The position numbers and the translations under genes were made by a program. A stretch of 64,000 bases of DNA from Patella vulgata (lineage: Eukaryota; Mollusca; Gastropoda; Patellidae), in contig NC_065882.2 of assembly GCF_932274485.2 (NCBI RefSeq), positions 14,987,390 through 15,051,389 on the forward strand. Reading direction: 5' to 3'. Below, piece after piece: positions 23,020 through 34,581 of this stretch (the first letter of the stretch is position 1; every line of letters begins with the position of its first letter). Under the pieces are notes generated by a model that did no database searches, had not been told where the DNA came from, and saw only the letters and a list, made by a program, of their open reading frames with translations.

Positions 23020-24409
23020 TTATTGTTGGCAATCATAAAGGGTGAATCAAAACCTTTTAATTATTAGGGAGTAATAAATAATATAAATAATTGCAAATGG
23101 TGTATAACAAATTGAAACGCAGGAAGGGACATAACTCTCACACTATTTCTGTCAACGTTTGGGAGCGTTTGGCGGAATTATGCAGCCTAATTATTCATTA
23201 TAAATTTCTTTGGTGCGACTCTTCCTATATTTAATCTTATTCAGTTTCCGAGCTTTTTCGGAATTTCAATCCTCATCAACTTCAAACACATCAAGTACGC
23301 ATGTTTGGTCAGGGTTGCGATCATCTGTAATCTCGTTCCAACATCCTTTACTTACATCCATGGTTAAAACGATTCCGCAAATGCTGCTAATCACGTGTAC
23401 CCGTTGTAGTTAATTATGTAAAGTTTTGCACAGGGTGGCAGATCTTCTAAAGATTGGGCATCCCAGAAGTAAAAGTGTAAAGCCTAAAAAAATGCTATTC
23501 CCAATGACTTTAAATTCATGCTAACTATTCAAGTTAATAATTGTAGTGAGATTGGTAGAATGTTTGCTCTTTAAATTAATAATAGCATTATATTAATATT
23601 GTGTCTTTAGCTGGTTATTTGTCCCATATTCATAGACAAGGTATATACATATCACGCAGTCAAATGAATGAGTGATGGGTTGACACATAAAGAGATTTAT
23701 AATTTGATAAAGATAGCTGCTTCTGTGTGAAAACAAAATATCACGTGATCACTAATGATAGGAAAATACCTACTGTCCTTTTATGTATAATTCTCACGTC
23801 ATTAAGCATGAGAGTCAATCATTATAATTAATTACTGTAGTAGAGTATGCGTCACACGTCGACTGTGGGGAGTTTTATGTGTTTGTGCTTTCTACATCTA
23901 ACCAGCGACACATATTACATTTTTCGCGAAGGCAACTCTTGGTGTAGACCTCGTGGGGCCTATCTGCTGTCGGATGCCCAGACATGACATGCTATAATAG
24001 ACCAATACATGATGCAATATTGTTCTGGTTAAGATTTCCAAAGTTGTTCATAGACGATGTGAATGTTTGAAGAATAGTAAAAACAAGTCTCGATTGATTA
24101 TCAATTTTGAAATTAAATTGTGATCGTGTTTCCATCCATTCAAAATACGAACATTTGAAGATCCAATGGCCTAGAAGGTCGGTTACGTGAATAAATGTCT
24201 AAATAATAGTTTATATAGTATTTGAAGCAAAGATGAAGACCTGCAATAGGCAGATTTATCTCTTACATAATGCACCTCTATGATTTCTGTTAGATATATA
24301 TCTATACTTATTCATGTAAAATAGATTTCATGTGGTATCACTAATGTCCGTCAAACGTTTTGGAACACAATATCTCTCCTGATTTGGGTAGAATGTTAGT
24401 GTAGGCGTT
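23020..24409. other. Repeat-derived and AT-rich sequence, no gene
   Basis: Contains a copy of the dispersed segment CGCAGGAAGGGACATAACTC (also near 29330 and 40215), with a decayed coding-like stretch on the minus strand at about 23190-23360 (reads DQTCVLDVF). The rest is shared in part with 29780-30130 and otherwise featureless. Confidence 0.45.
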
Positions 24410-24715
24410 CATTATGCGAATCCCTTGATGCAGTTCGAAGAGGAGCATTTTCTGCTTATGGTAAGCAGAGATAAGCAATTTGATTGGTTGATGATTTCGG
24501 ACACGATAACTTTAGTTCTAATTAAGTGAGAGTAACGAAATTTGGTGTATAGTTTCATCGCATCAATGCCTTGACTAAGTTCGATAATGGGCATTTTCTG
24601 GTTAGGCAAAGTAGAGACTTTAATTTGATTGGTCGAGACTTTGGAACACAATTCTAAATGAGGTAGAGTGTTCAAACTTGTTGTAGATGTTTATTAAGCG
24701 AATGCCTTGACAGAG

Positions 24716-24924
24716 TTAGCCTCCCCACCCATTATGACGTTGTACAGTCCAGTACACGATTCCTTGTAGCTCGAAACGCGCCTTCTCTTTGCCATGTTGT
24801 TTAGCGTCTCCTGTAAATAACCGAAAAATTCGAGCCTGCTTCCAGGTGGCTTGAATCCTTTGGTCCACATTTTGGCCGGCCTGCCCCCCCTCCTTTATCA
24901 GTCTGAGCACTTGTTCTGAGCGAC
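24716..24924 (-). CDS. Orphan exon-like open frame, unrecognised
   Basis: Minus-strand frame that follows a convincing acceptor (TTGATCTTTCAG, exon from 24924, phase 1) and stays open to a TAA at 24716. It reads from RSEQVLRLIKEGGQ through GNVDQ-type and GDAKQHGKEKARFELQG to RHNGWGG. The residues are charged and mixed, unlike the AT-biased chance frames nearby, and the stretch is visibly richer in G+C than its surroundings. It sits inside the Helentron-like repeat, so it may be a captured gene fragment. No family is recognised. It could also be an unlucky non-coding stretch. Confidence 0.3.
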
Positions 24925-25177
24925 CTGAAAGATCAAATCAGGGAAAATAATAAATGAAATGACATGATAAGACATGTGGTTTAAGTTCCTACTTTTCTGC
25001 ACAATCCAGGCTAAATCGGACAGCGACGCTACATTCGATTAAGAGTTTGGAAGACGGTAACTTTGGTTTTAAATGGGTGAGGGTGACGTTAATCCGAATA
25101 TAGATTCGTTACGGCAATACCTTGACCAAGTTGATTGGTCAAGATTTTTAGAAAATAACAACTTGGCTTTTAATCGA

Positions 25178-25546
25178 CCTGGGGAACCATGGTGGCTAGG
25201 TGGTTAAGACGCTGGCTCACTAGCCTGGAGGTCGGGTGTTCGATTCCTGCATTGGCCGAGAACGTCCATCTGGATTTTCCGACGTGGTTTCCCCCTTGTC
25301 AGTGGTGCAGAACGGAGGGCCTGACAAGGACAGCTGTCTAGTCCTTCGGATGAGACGAAAAATCAAGGTCCCTTGTATACATTGGAATGCACGTAAAAGA
25401 TCTCTTGGCAGTTGGAATTCGATATAAGAGTAGGCGGTAGTGCCGCTGCCCGGGCAAAATTTCCCTCATAGCACACTGTATGACGTATGCCCGTCTTCAT
25501 TAGCCCAGTATAGGAGCAGAACAGTAGGACGTTAAACCCCATTTCA
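25178..25546 (+). mobile_element. SINE family S1, full length, with target duplication
   Basis: Box A in GTGGCTAGGTGGTTAAGAC, box B in GGGTGTTCGATTCC, tail GGACGTTAAACCCCATTTCA. It is flanked by TTTAATCGA (25169-25177 and 25547-25555). The open frame at 25236-25427 is SINE sequence. Confidence 0.9.
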
Positions 25547-25720
25547 TTTAATCGAGCTAGAATGTTTAAACTTGATGTAGATTTTCAATAGTTGAATGTC
25601 TTGACTGACTTCAATGATAAACATTTGAAAACGACAAATGTGCAATTATTTAATATGTGTTATCTATTTGTTTGGGGATTTCGACGGGGGACATCAGTCT
25701 CACTGTTGGCTTTTTAAAAA

Positions 25721-26180
25721 ATATTTCTCAAATATCTATTTTATATTTCTTAAATATTTTGTATTTACATTTCTGAAATAAACCTTTTACGTAACTTGTA
25801 TTCCATATTTTGTGTCATGTGTTATCAACCAGTAGATTGAAGTTTCGACAAGGTTAAATAATGAAATAATTGTCGAGCGAAACCAACTAAAGAATAGTTG
25901 TGAATAGTAGTTGTAAAGTTTAACGAATTTTGACAAACATGTGTTGCAGTAAAACATGGTTAGATCATTTTGATAAGGCCAACTTCACGTTTGGTAAAAG
26001 GTCATGAGATGTAAACAGGGCTAGCTCTAATCCCAACCGACTGCACGCAATTTGTATCGAGTGGTCATTAATCCCCATTTTTCTATCAACTACTATAAAG
26101 TATATGAATTCTTTGGGGTTTTTTTTCATCATCAAGACGACTAAATATACTGTCTTTTTTAGCAATAAATTGTGATTAGG
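25721..26180. other. No gene seen
   Basis: AT-rich. A short TATTTCT-type repeat like that at 30720-30840 occurs near 25730. A stretch from about 26095 (GGGCCCTCACAGAG follows) is also shared with about 31190-31340. Confidence 0.45.
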
Positions 26181-26612
26181 GCCCTCACAGAGGGGGTGGC
26201 TGAGGGGATCGTGACTTTCTAAATTATGGGCCCTGATTGTACGAAAAATCGCGTCTTGTCCCTCTTTGTTAGCCCTAGTTCTGCCCAGTCGGAGCAGAAC
26301 GGTAGGCTGTTACACCCTACTTAGTTTTTTTATTTCAATGAAAGACAATGCCATGACGTTGGATAGAACACACATCACTACGCTCGATAGTCATAGCAAA
26401 GATACTTCATCCATGGTTAGATGATTGGCTTACATTCCTAGAATGGGCAGAGCCAAATCAACGGAGCTTCACATGTGTTGTTCACCAGATATTAGAACCG
26501 GGGTGTCCGATCCGTTCATAGAATTGGCGGAGCTTCGTCCGGATCGCACGAGTTTCTGTTTGTTGCTCGGTTTGGTTGGAAACACCATATCCCAATATCC
26601 CAACACCTTGTT

Positions 26613-28646
26613 ATGTGTTTCCTGTTATCAATGGAAAATTTATTTGTTATATTTTGTATACTTGCCTTCGTGGAGAGCAGGGATGTCCTGTACCGCAAGG
26701 TGATTTTAGATGGTTCTGTCATTATGGATTATAGTTTTTCTCTAAATGGCGTTTCCCTCAACCGCTGTGGAATGCTGTGTACTTCGACTCCTGGGTGTAA
26801 ATTGTTCCACCATAATTCCAAATCATGCTATCTTCTAAATTCCCCAGCTACATCTTCAATAAATATTACAACATTTTATGGACCAGACAATTGGGCAGGT
26901 AAGAGCTACTTTTAATTGGGATATACCTGTTGGAACGATTCAGGTATTAGTGTCGTCAGATAAAGGTGTAGATTGAAGGAGCCACGGTAGGACGAAAATA
27001 GGAGATCCCGTGTACGAAAAAGAAAATGGACAGTCGGAATTCGAAATAAGAAAAGGCCTGGGCAAAATCCCCGCCATAGCATTCATAGACTTTGAAACAT
27101 AACAACTCTGCTTTTAATTGATGTAGAATATTTAAACTTGATGTTGATGTTCATTAGGTGAGTGTCTTCACGGAGTTCAATGATTAACATTTCCCACAAA
27201 AGTTAAGCAGAGCAAAGCAATTTATTTGGCTTTGATTCTATCTGATAGGGAGTGATGAAACTTAATGCATAGTTGATAATCAGTTAGATTGCTCGATACA
27301 TTTGGAAAAGATAAACGTGCAATTAATTAATATGCGTCATCTATTTATTTCGGGATTTCGGCGGGTCATATCAGCAACAGCATTGGCTTGTTCACTATAT
27401 TGTAGTTTGCAAGCGATTCTCTTATAACGCTAAAATGGCGTATCGGGATTAAATAAAGTTATGGGGTGTGGGGTAAGACGCTGGCTCCCTAGCCTGGCGG
27501 TCACCTCGGGTGTTCGATTTCAGGATTGACCAAGACAGTTCATCCAGATTTTCCAGCGTGGTTCCCCCTTGTCATTGATGCAGGTCGGAGGGCCTGACAA
27601 GGACAGCTGTCTAGTCGTTGGTATGGAACAAAAAACCGAGGTCCCGTGTACACATTGGCGTGCAAGTAAAAGAATCCTTGACAGTTGGAATTGGGTAAAA
27701 GAGTAGGCCGTCCGAGAAAAATTTACCTCATGGCACACTGCATGGCGTGTATGCCCGTCTTCATTAGCCCAGTTCGGAGCAGAACAGTAGGACATTAAAC
27801 CCGATTTCATTTCATTTCCTATTAAATCATTATACAATAATAATTAATTTTAGAAATTAATGGTCATATTAATTACATGGAACATAAAGTATTATTATTT
27901 TTTTCACAAAAATATAGAAAGCTGTGATATTGAAGAATTTCCTTTATTTGGTGGACAGTTTTGCATGAGATTGTTCAATATTTTTAAAACCTGGCATACT
28001 GCAAAGGGATATTGTACAGAAGAAGGGGGCCAACTCCTCACTATGAAGTCAGATGATTTTTTTCTGAAAAAAGCGGTGTTGGCGAAAATAGATCACGGTT
28101 AGTGTGTTTCCATAGTGCCTAGTGGCTTGCACATTTAACGTCCACTTGACACAAGCTAGGTCATTTCGGGACTAACACATGGTTAAATTTTATTTCAATA
28201 ATTCGCTTGCGCGTAGGAGTCTTGAGCAGTGGGGGAAATGCGGAGGACCCGGAGAAAACCCCCGAGGTTGGACAGACTACCTTACTCCTTGTCACGTACA
28301 ACCGGGGAATCGAAATCCCGCCAGTTGACTCAATGACAGACCTTATGATACAGCGCGCACGTGCTAACCATTCGAACACCCCCCCCCCTCCGTATTTCAT
28401 AGGCCTGTTTCTTTTTGTAATTCAGGACGTGTGTATTGGATGGACGGTAATGATCTAGATACAGAAGGTGTCTGGAAGTGGAGTGATGGATCGAAAATAG
28501 AGATCAATCAATGGTTACCCAATGAACCCGTTAACAATAACGGTCTTGAACACTGTATGTACTTTAACTACAATAATGCTCATTTGTTTGGTGATGGCGT
28601 CTGTTATTCTAATCTGCGGTTTGTCTGTGAAAAATTAAAATTGTAG
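26613..28646 (+). CDS. Secreted PAN/Apple plus C-type lectin protein, copy C
   Basis: Three exons, 26613-26898, 27918-28097 and 28426-28646, joined in phase 1, give 228 residues. Residues 1-23 are a signal peptide (MENLFVIFCILAFVES follows a short lead). Exon 1 then holds a PAN/Apple-like fold (CGMLCTSTPGCKLFHH...SCYLL). Exons 2-3 encode a long-form C-type lectin domain: FCMRLFN, TWHTAKGYCTEEGGQLLT, YWMDGND, W.W.DGS, NQWLPNEPV and FVCEKLKL. There is no membrane segment, so it is probably secreted. The EPN/QPD sugar motif is EPV and WND is FGD, so classical calcium-dependent mannose or galactose binding is doubtful. The start is chosen because this ATG is conserved in copy D while upstream frames are not. 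The ligand is unknown. Confidence 0.88.
27095..27395 (-). repeat. Helentron-like fragment in intron 1 of lectin copy C
   Basis: Reversed 5' end of the tandem-core family (GATTTCGGCGGGTCATATCA). The same fragment lies in intron 1 of copy D (about 35070-35395), so it was present before C and D separated. Confidence 0.65.
27475..27816 (+). mobile_element. SINE family S1 in intron 1 of lectin copy C
   Basis: GGTAAGACGCTGGCTCCCTA head through ACATTAAACCCGATTTCATT tail. Shared in position with the D-copy SINE at 35465. Confidence 0.85.
28128..28400 (-). mobile_element. SINE family S2 in intron 2 of lectin copy C
   Basis: Minus strand, from TTTAACGTCCACTTGACACA to the head near GTGCTAACCATTCGAACACC. 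Shared with copy D (36075-36425), absent from copy B. Confidence 0.8.
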
Positions 28647-30339
28647 ACTGTTGTCATGGCACGAGGAAAATTTAAATTTCCAACAATAATTTATTTCAAC
28701 CATTGCTAGACATGGTTCGTCTTCATTAGCCCGGGGAGGGGAGGGGGTGTAAGTGGTAAAATGGGTTATGTTAGTCCCGAAATCACCTAGTTTGTGGACA
28801 TTTGTCACTGCACCTCAGAAGTAGGACGTTAGACCCTATTTCAGTTCACTAGACATGTTATCTATTACGCATAAATATAGCTTTGCATCACAACATATCT
28901 GTGCGCAGCGCCCGTAGGCCAAGAACTGAAGTTCTGTTACTTAAATTGCGACTGTATTAATCTGTAGGCCTATTTAATATTCTATGCTTAATAAGTATAT
29001 TAATATGCATGAATGAGTGCCACATGAAACGAAATACAGAGCTATGAAGTACATGGGTGATTAATTATGTATTCTGGTAGACGGATTGATAAAATGACTA
29101 GTCGTGTATGAATGAATATGGCCCCCCTACCCTCACCAGTTTATTTGCTTTATGTAAAATGAAATTCAATGGGATTTAACGGCCTATTTTTCTGCTTCGA
29201 CTGGACCATTAAAGACGTGTTGCTTTGTTTAAGATATCTTATTGACAATAAAGCGTGAACCAAAACTTTTTAATTATTGGAGTGTAATAAATAATTGCTA
29301 CCAGTGTAAAACAAATAGAAACGCAGGAAGGGACATAACTCTCACACGAACTATTTCAGCCAACGTTTGGGAGCGACTGGCGGAATTATGCAGCCCAATT
29401 TTTCATTTTAAATTTCTGTCATGCGATACCCCCTATAATGAATCTTATTAGAGATAGATCACTGTTTCAGTTTCCGAGCTTTTTCGGAATTTGAATAATC
29501 ATCACCGACAAACTCATTTGCTTGGCAAATATAAAAATACGTTCATCCTGTATTGATGATGATTCAAATTCCGAAAATTCTTGGAAACTGAAACAAGAGT
29601 TATACTTATTTAGCTAATAGATACTAATGTACTTATTAGATGCTTTAAAAATACACGCTGTAAGAAATAGATAAAGTTGTCGCTATAATAGTTCAAAAAT
29701 AGATAATGATTAGCTTCCCTTTTAGTCCCGAAATGACCTAGTGTGTGTCGAGTGGACTTTAAACCCCATTTTTAAATTAATTTATTAAATGGTGATCGTG
29801 TTTCAATCCATTCAAAATCGCGAACATCTGAAGATCCGATGGCCTAGAAGGTCGATTATGTGAATAAAAGTCGCGATCATGATTATCCATTTTTAAATTA
29901 ATTTATTAAATGGTGATCGTGTTTCAATCCATTCAAAATCGCGAACATCTGAAGATCCGATGGCCTAGAAGGTCGGTTATGCGAATAAATGTCTAAATAA
30001 TAGTTTATAAAGCATTTGAATCAAAACTAAAGACCTGCAATAGGCAGATTTATCTCTTACATAATGCACCTTAATCAGACCTCTATGATTTCTGTTAGAT
30101 ATATTATATCTATACTTGTTCATGTAAAATAGATTTCATGTGGTATCACTAATGTTTGATCTTGCACAAATTGTTGTATCAGTTTTAGTGGTTCTTGGGG
30201 CCTTTTTGGGATAAACCGTTCTATCAAAAGGCCAACCATTTGCAACATTGTCTACCCCACAGGGATATAACATCGTTGTTAGTTTTTATCGATTTTACTA
30301 GTAAATATTCCGACTCTTAAAAAAAAAAAAGCAATTCCT
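28647..30339. repeat. Duplicated 3' flank of lectin copy C
   Basis: Homologous to 36691-37061 plus 39852-40360 after copy D and in part to 20974-22010 after copy B (GATTAATTATGTATTCTGGT, GACTAGTCGTGTATGAATGA). A 120-base piece with CGCGAACATCTGAAGATCCG is tandemly repeated at about 29780-30000. No gene. Confidence 0.65.
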
Positions 30340-30770
30340 AAATAGTCTTACATTTTATAATTTATAAATATGTTATAGATGTGTGTATATTTTATAGATG
30401 TTTTTATTTTATAAATGATTTTAAATATCATAGATGTTTGTATTTTATAAATGTTTTTAAATATCATAGATGTTTGTATTTTATAAATGTTTTTAAATAT
30501 CATAGGTTTTAAAATATCATAGATGTTTGTATTTTATAAATGTTTTTAAATATCATATAGATGTTTGTATTTTATAAATGTTTTTAAATTTCATGGTTGT
30601 TTTTAAATTCCATGGATGTGTTTATTATTTTATAAATGTTATTAAATTTCATGGATGTTTTTATTATTTTATAAATGTTTTTAAATTTCATGGATGTTTT
30701 TATTATTTTATAAAAATTTTTAAATATTTAATAAATATTTCTATTTCTTATATTTCTTAAAGATATTTTT
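30340..30770. repeat. AT minisatellite, about 36-base unit
   Basis: Repeats of GATGTTTGTATTTTATAAAT then GTTTTTAAAT(A/T)TCAT, followed by a TATTTCT-rich tail. A second copy of the array lies at 40380-40750. The frame at 30578-30760 is repeat translation. Confidence 0.85.
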
Positions 30771-30849
30771 TTTTTATTTATTTCTTTTTTTTACATTTCT
30801 CAGGTATTTTCTATTTCGAAATATAATTTCTTAAATATTGTTTTTTTCC

Positions 30850-31170
30850 CCCACATTTCCAAGAAAGCAGGTGACTATTAAGTCCTTCTCTCTGCCCGTC
30901 ATACTTTTGCGACAGAATAACACTTCTTCTAAATGAGTTAGAATGTTCAATCTTGATGTAGGTATGTATTAGGTGTCAGGTGAATACCTCGATGAAATTC
31001 GGAGAAGAGGACTTTTTGCTTAGGGTAAGCAGAGATACGCAATTTGATTGGTTGACGTATTGAGACACGATAAATTTAATTGTAATTAAGTGAGAATGAT
31101 GAAAAATGGATGTATTGTTTCATTACATCGATATTTTGATTATATTCGATGAGCATTTTCGCCTTAGGCA
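30850..31170 (-). repeat. Helentron-like fragment, 3' end, minus strand
   Basis: Starts AAGAAAGCAGGTGACTATTA (complement of the family's 3' end) and continues into reversed core units. Equivalent to 40855-41190. Confidence 0.6.
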
Positions 31171-31904
31171 AATTAGAGACAATCTGCACTATAAAGTATA
31201 TGAATTCTTTCTTTCTTTGTGTTTCATTTTCAAGACGACTAAATATACCGTCTTTTTTAGCAACAAATTGTGTTTAGGGCCCTCACAGAGTGGGGGGGGG
31301 GGTGAGGGGATCGTAACTTTCTAAATTATGGGCCCTGATTGTATGAAAAGTCTCTTTTTTATCTTGTCCCTCTAGAGGCAATAATTATTATCCGATTTAA
31401 AAAAAAAATAAATATATCACTGTTCGACCGTAATGACGATTGAGTTCGAATTTCGCGAAAATTGTCCGCACATCAGATCGTAACTTGCTGAATTATTACA
31501 CTTGATTGTACAAAAAATCGCGTGTTAGCTTGTGGTCCCTCTACAGGTAACACTTTTTATCCGATTAAAATATATATCACCGTTACACGACGTTGTTCGA
31601 ATTTCGTGAAAATTGGACCAAAACTGCCGGACAAAATGGCCGTAAATAGAATAAATATATGGTATATCAAGGTTGTGGACCCTCTAGAAGTTACAATTTT
31701 GATCCGATTTTAATGAAACTTGAAAAGGATCTTTATAACCCAATGATCCTGGTCCCTGTCGATATTCGCTCACATTAGATCGTAACTTCTTGAATTATAG
31801 CCCTTGATTGTACGAAAAATCGATTTTTTTTTTAGCCTGTTCTCTGTCCATCTTTTGCAAAATGTGGGCATATCTTGCCTGGCAGCCGCTAGTTACTATA
31901 TTAT
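31171..31904. other. No gene; short internally repeated segments
   Basis: Several versions of a phrase with CGTAACTT(T/C)..AATTATGG.CC(C/T)TGATTGTA(C/T)GAAAA recur at about 31310, 31470 and 31780, and also near 26210. Probably decayed repeat DNA. Confidence 0.45.
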
Positions 31905-34250
31905 TATCACTTTCACAATTTCAGTTCAACATCAGCCTTGGTCGAATTGAATGACAAAACATGATTATCCATTCTATATAATATGGAGACTTCTTAAATA
32001 TGTCATCTGAATTTGAATAAGTCTCGGGTTCTCGGGTAACATTGGTAGTATACGTTCTATCTTCAAATAACAATTCCAACACAACATTTGTTTGTCGCGG
32101 GCCGCCATTTTTAATCTGATTTGTCCAGCCTCAATAGACCTCACAAGTTGGGTTAACCATGGTCGCAACTATAGTCTAACCATTTCATGTTCGGGTGCGC
32201 ATGGTTGAGATCATTGTTGAACATTTGGACGAGAAGTCGAGGGCGAGAGTGCGAGGAAACCGGGCGAGAATACGAGAATCTCACCCTAGAGCACGAGATT
32301 AATTTTCCTCGACTTCTCGCTACCTCGCGTTGTCGCATTTGGGCATTTCACGGCTTTTCGCTTCGTCACAATCCTGACTTCTCGCCTCGGAAGTGCAATT
32401 GATGCGCATTCTACCGACTCTTTCTATAGCTATTCCAAATATGTGAAAACAATATAATTTCAAAATTTAAAGGGTATTAGAAAATAATTTTTTATAGGTC
32501 TGTGTTTTCTATCAAACTAACCGAATAAAGGGATAGCATGTTTCGTCCATCAATCGGTTTGTTCATACAGTCGTTAACTTTTGAGGGTTGCGAATAAACT
32601 TTTTATGCTTATTCAACATTGTGGTATACAATTTAAAATTGGACCCGGCTCTGTCCTTAGGGTCCGGTATGCAATAGGGATCATCCTTAGGGTGTAAGGA
32701 ATAAGACAACCGTTAAGACTCGTTGAGTCGCAACCCTCAAAAGTTAACGACGGGATGGACAAACCGAGAAATCGAGATTGTGACGCAGCGGGGGCACGAA
32801 AACGCGAGAAGTCGAGGGCGAGATCCTCGGAATAGGTTTTTCATAAAATTTGATATACGACTTTTTGAGAATAACCAAAATTTCAAAAATATTTTACAAA
32901 TTTGCGAGGGGAATCTTTGATTTTAGTTCAAATTTTGAAATTTTCACTGTTTATTTAATTGTAAATATACGATGGGGAAAATATTAATTATTTTGATGTA
33001 TAATTTGACTTTTTCTGTATCATAAAGGTTATAGACAGGAAGAAAATGTCATAACTTCACTCAGTTTTGTTCTAAGAATGAGACAGTGCCGAAATATTTG
33101 AAATTTACAAGAGGATAATGGATTTTATCCAACTCGACGAGGGGAGTTAAAGGGTGACAATTCCAGGTATGTCGTTAAGTTTTATCCATTTTAATTAAAA
33201 AAATGAAGAAATAGCAAAGTAATTTACGAGTCTGGAGTTTCACCTGGAAAAGACAGTAACTAGCTAAGCCACGGATTCCCACAATTTATTTTGAGCGACC
33301 CTAAAGTGGTTCGGCCCAACCACGGGATCCCCGCCGGTGCCTTCTTAGTCTCGGTCACCCAGAACCCCCTAGTCTTCAACGTATATTCGTAGAATATTTG
33401 TCTGGATGATAGAGACTAGTGCCTTCTCCCCCAAAAATGCGTTTGGCGATTATTCCCCAAGACGAAACTGCAGAAAGGCAATCATAAACTCGCCCCGCAG
33501 CCGTCAACGGTCCTACCTACCCTTACTCATCGAATTCACAAACAGACATTGAAACACAAAAATATTCGTTAGCCTATGCAACCGCATCAGAACTTGGCGA
33601 CCCTGTCGAAAGTATCAATCGACCACATTTGGTATCCCCGGGCCTATTTCAATCCAGGTAACACGTTGTAAATTATATTCGTAGTTTAATCTTGGTAAAT
33701 TTTGTGAATGATCTTCATAAATTTTTTGAATGATACGCCTAAGTTTAGTCTCAGTTAATTATCTTTAAATCTTGGTGAATTTTAAAACACTTAATTTGCG
33801 AATTTGTGAATCCTCGAAATTATGTGAATCTGGTTTGTGAATTTTGGAGGATTTGTGATCGTTTATGAATCAGCTGGAAAATATACGATTTGGTCGGCTG
33901 GTATTGGAGGAGAATCGATATTATATCTGTTAATCCGGCGGGTTGATGACATTAAAGGGGCAGTGTGAGGTTAGATACCAAACTCAACTGTCACTTGAAT
34001 AATTGAATTTTATATAAACCTCTACGTATGAATATGCGTTATAATTATGATTAATATATATTTTGAAATAAACTACTTAATTAGTTGTGATGTTTATTGG
34101 AATTTGGGAAAAGGGGAAATTATAACGCTGAAAAGAACCTGAGTTCACTTTGTGACAGAATTCGATATAAGAGTAGATGTGTACATAAAAGATCCCTTGA
34201 CAGTTGGAATTCTATATAAGCACACTTCATGGCGCATAACGGTCTTTGTT
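31905..34250. repeat. Duplicated block upstream of lectin copy D
   Basis: Co-linear with 15040-17240. Lacks the M2 MITE present at 16640 and so serves as its empty site. It has extra AT-rich sequence at about 32840-33130. No gene. Confidence 0.7.
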
Positions 34251-34581
34251 AGCCCTAGTTCTGCCCAGTCGGTGCAGAACGGTAGGATGTTACACCCTAC
34301 TTAGTTTTTTTATTTCAATGAAAGACAATGCCATGACGTTGGATAGAACACACATCACTACGCTCGATAGCCATAGGAAAGATACTTCATCCATGGTTAG
34401 ATGATTGGCTTACATTCCTAGAATGGGCAGAGCCAAATCAACGGAGCTTCACATGTGTTGTTCACCAGATATTAGAACCGAGTTATCCTATCCGTTCATA
34501 GAATTGGCGGAGCTTCGTCCGGATCGCACGAGTTTCTGTTTGTTGCTCGGTTTGGTTGGAAACACCATATCCCAACACTTT

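Larger units (their letters stand above)
24410..25720 (-). repeat. Tandem-core (Helentron-like) element, partial, minus strand
   Basis: Reversed units (AGATAAGCAATTTGATTGGT, TGCCTTGA) and a reversed 5' end at about 25690-25715 (CGACGGGGGACATCAGTCTC). The 3' terminal motif is missing. It is interrupted by an exon-like segment and an S1 SINE. Confidence 0.55.

Noticed and set aside
25188-25260. tRNA-like sequence with box A and box B
   Set aside because: It is the head of an S1 SINE with target duplications; no stable cloverleaf or conserved anticodon is kept. The same applies to all S1 and S2 heads.
34405-34581. Upstream in-frame start that would lengthen lectin copy D
   Set aside because: The corresponding region of copy C is in another frame relative to exon 1, and the conserved signal peptide begins at the later ATG.
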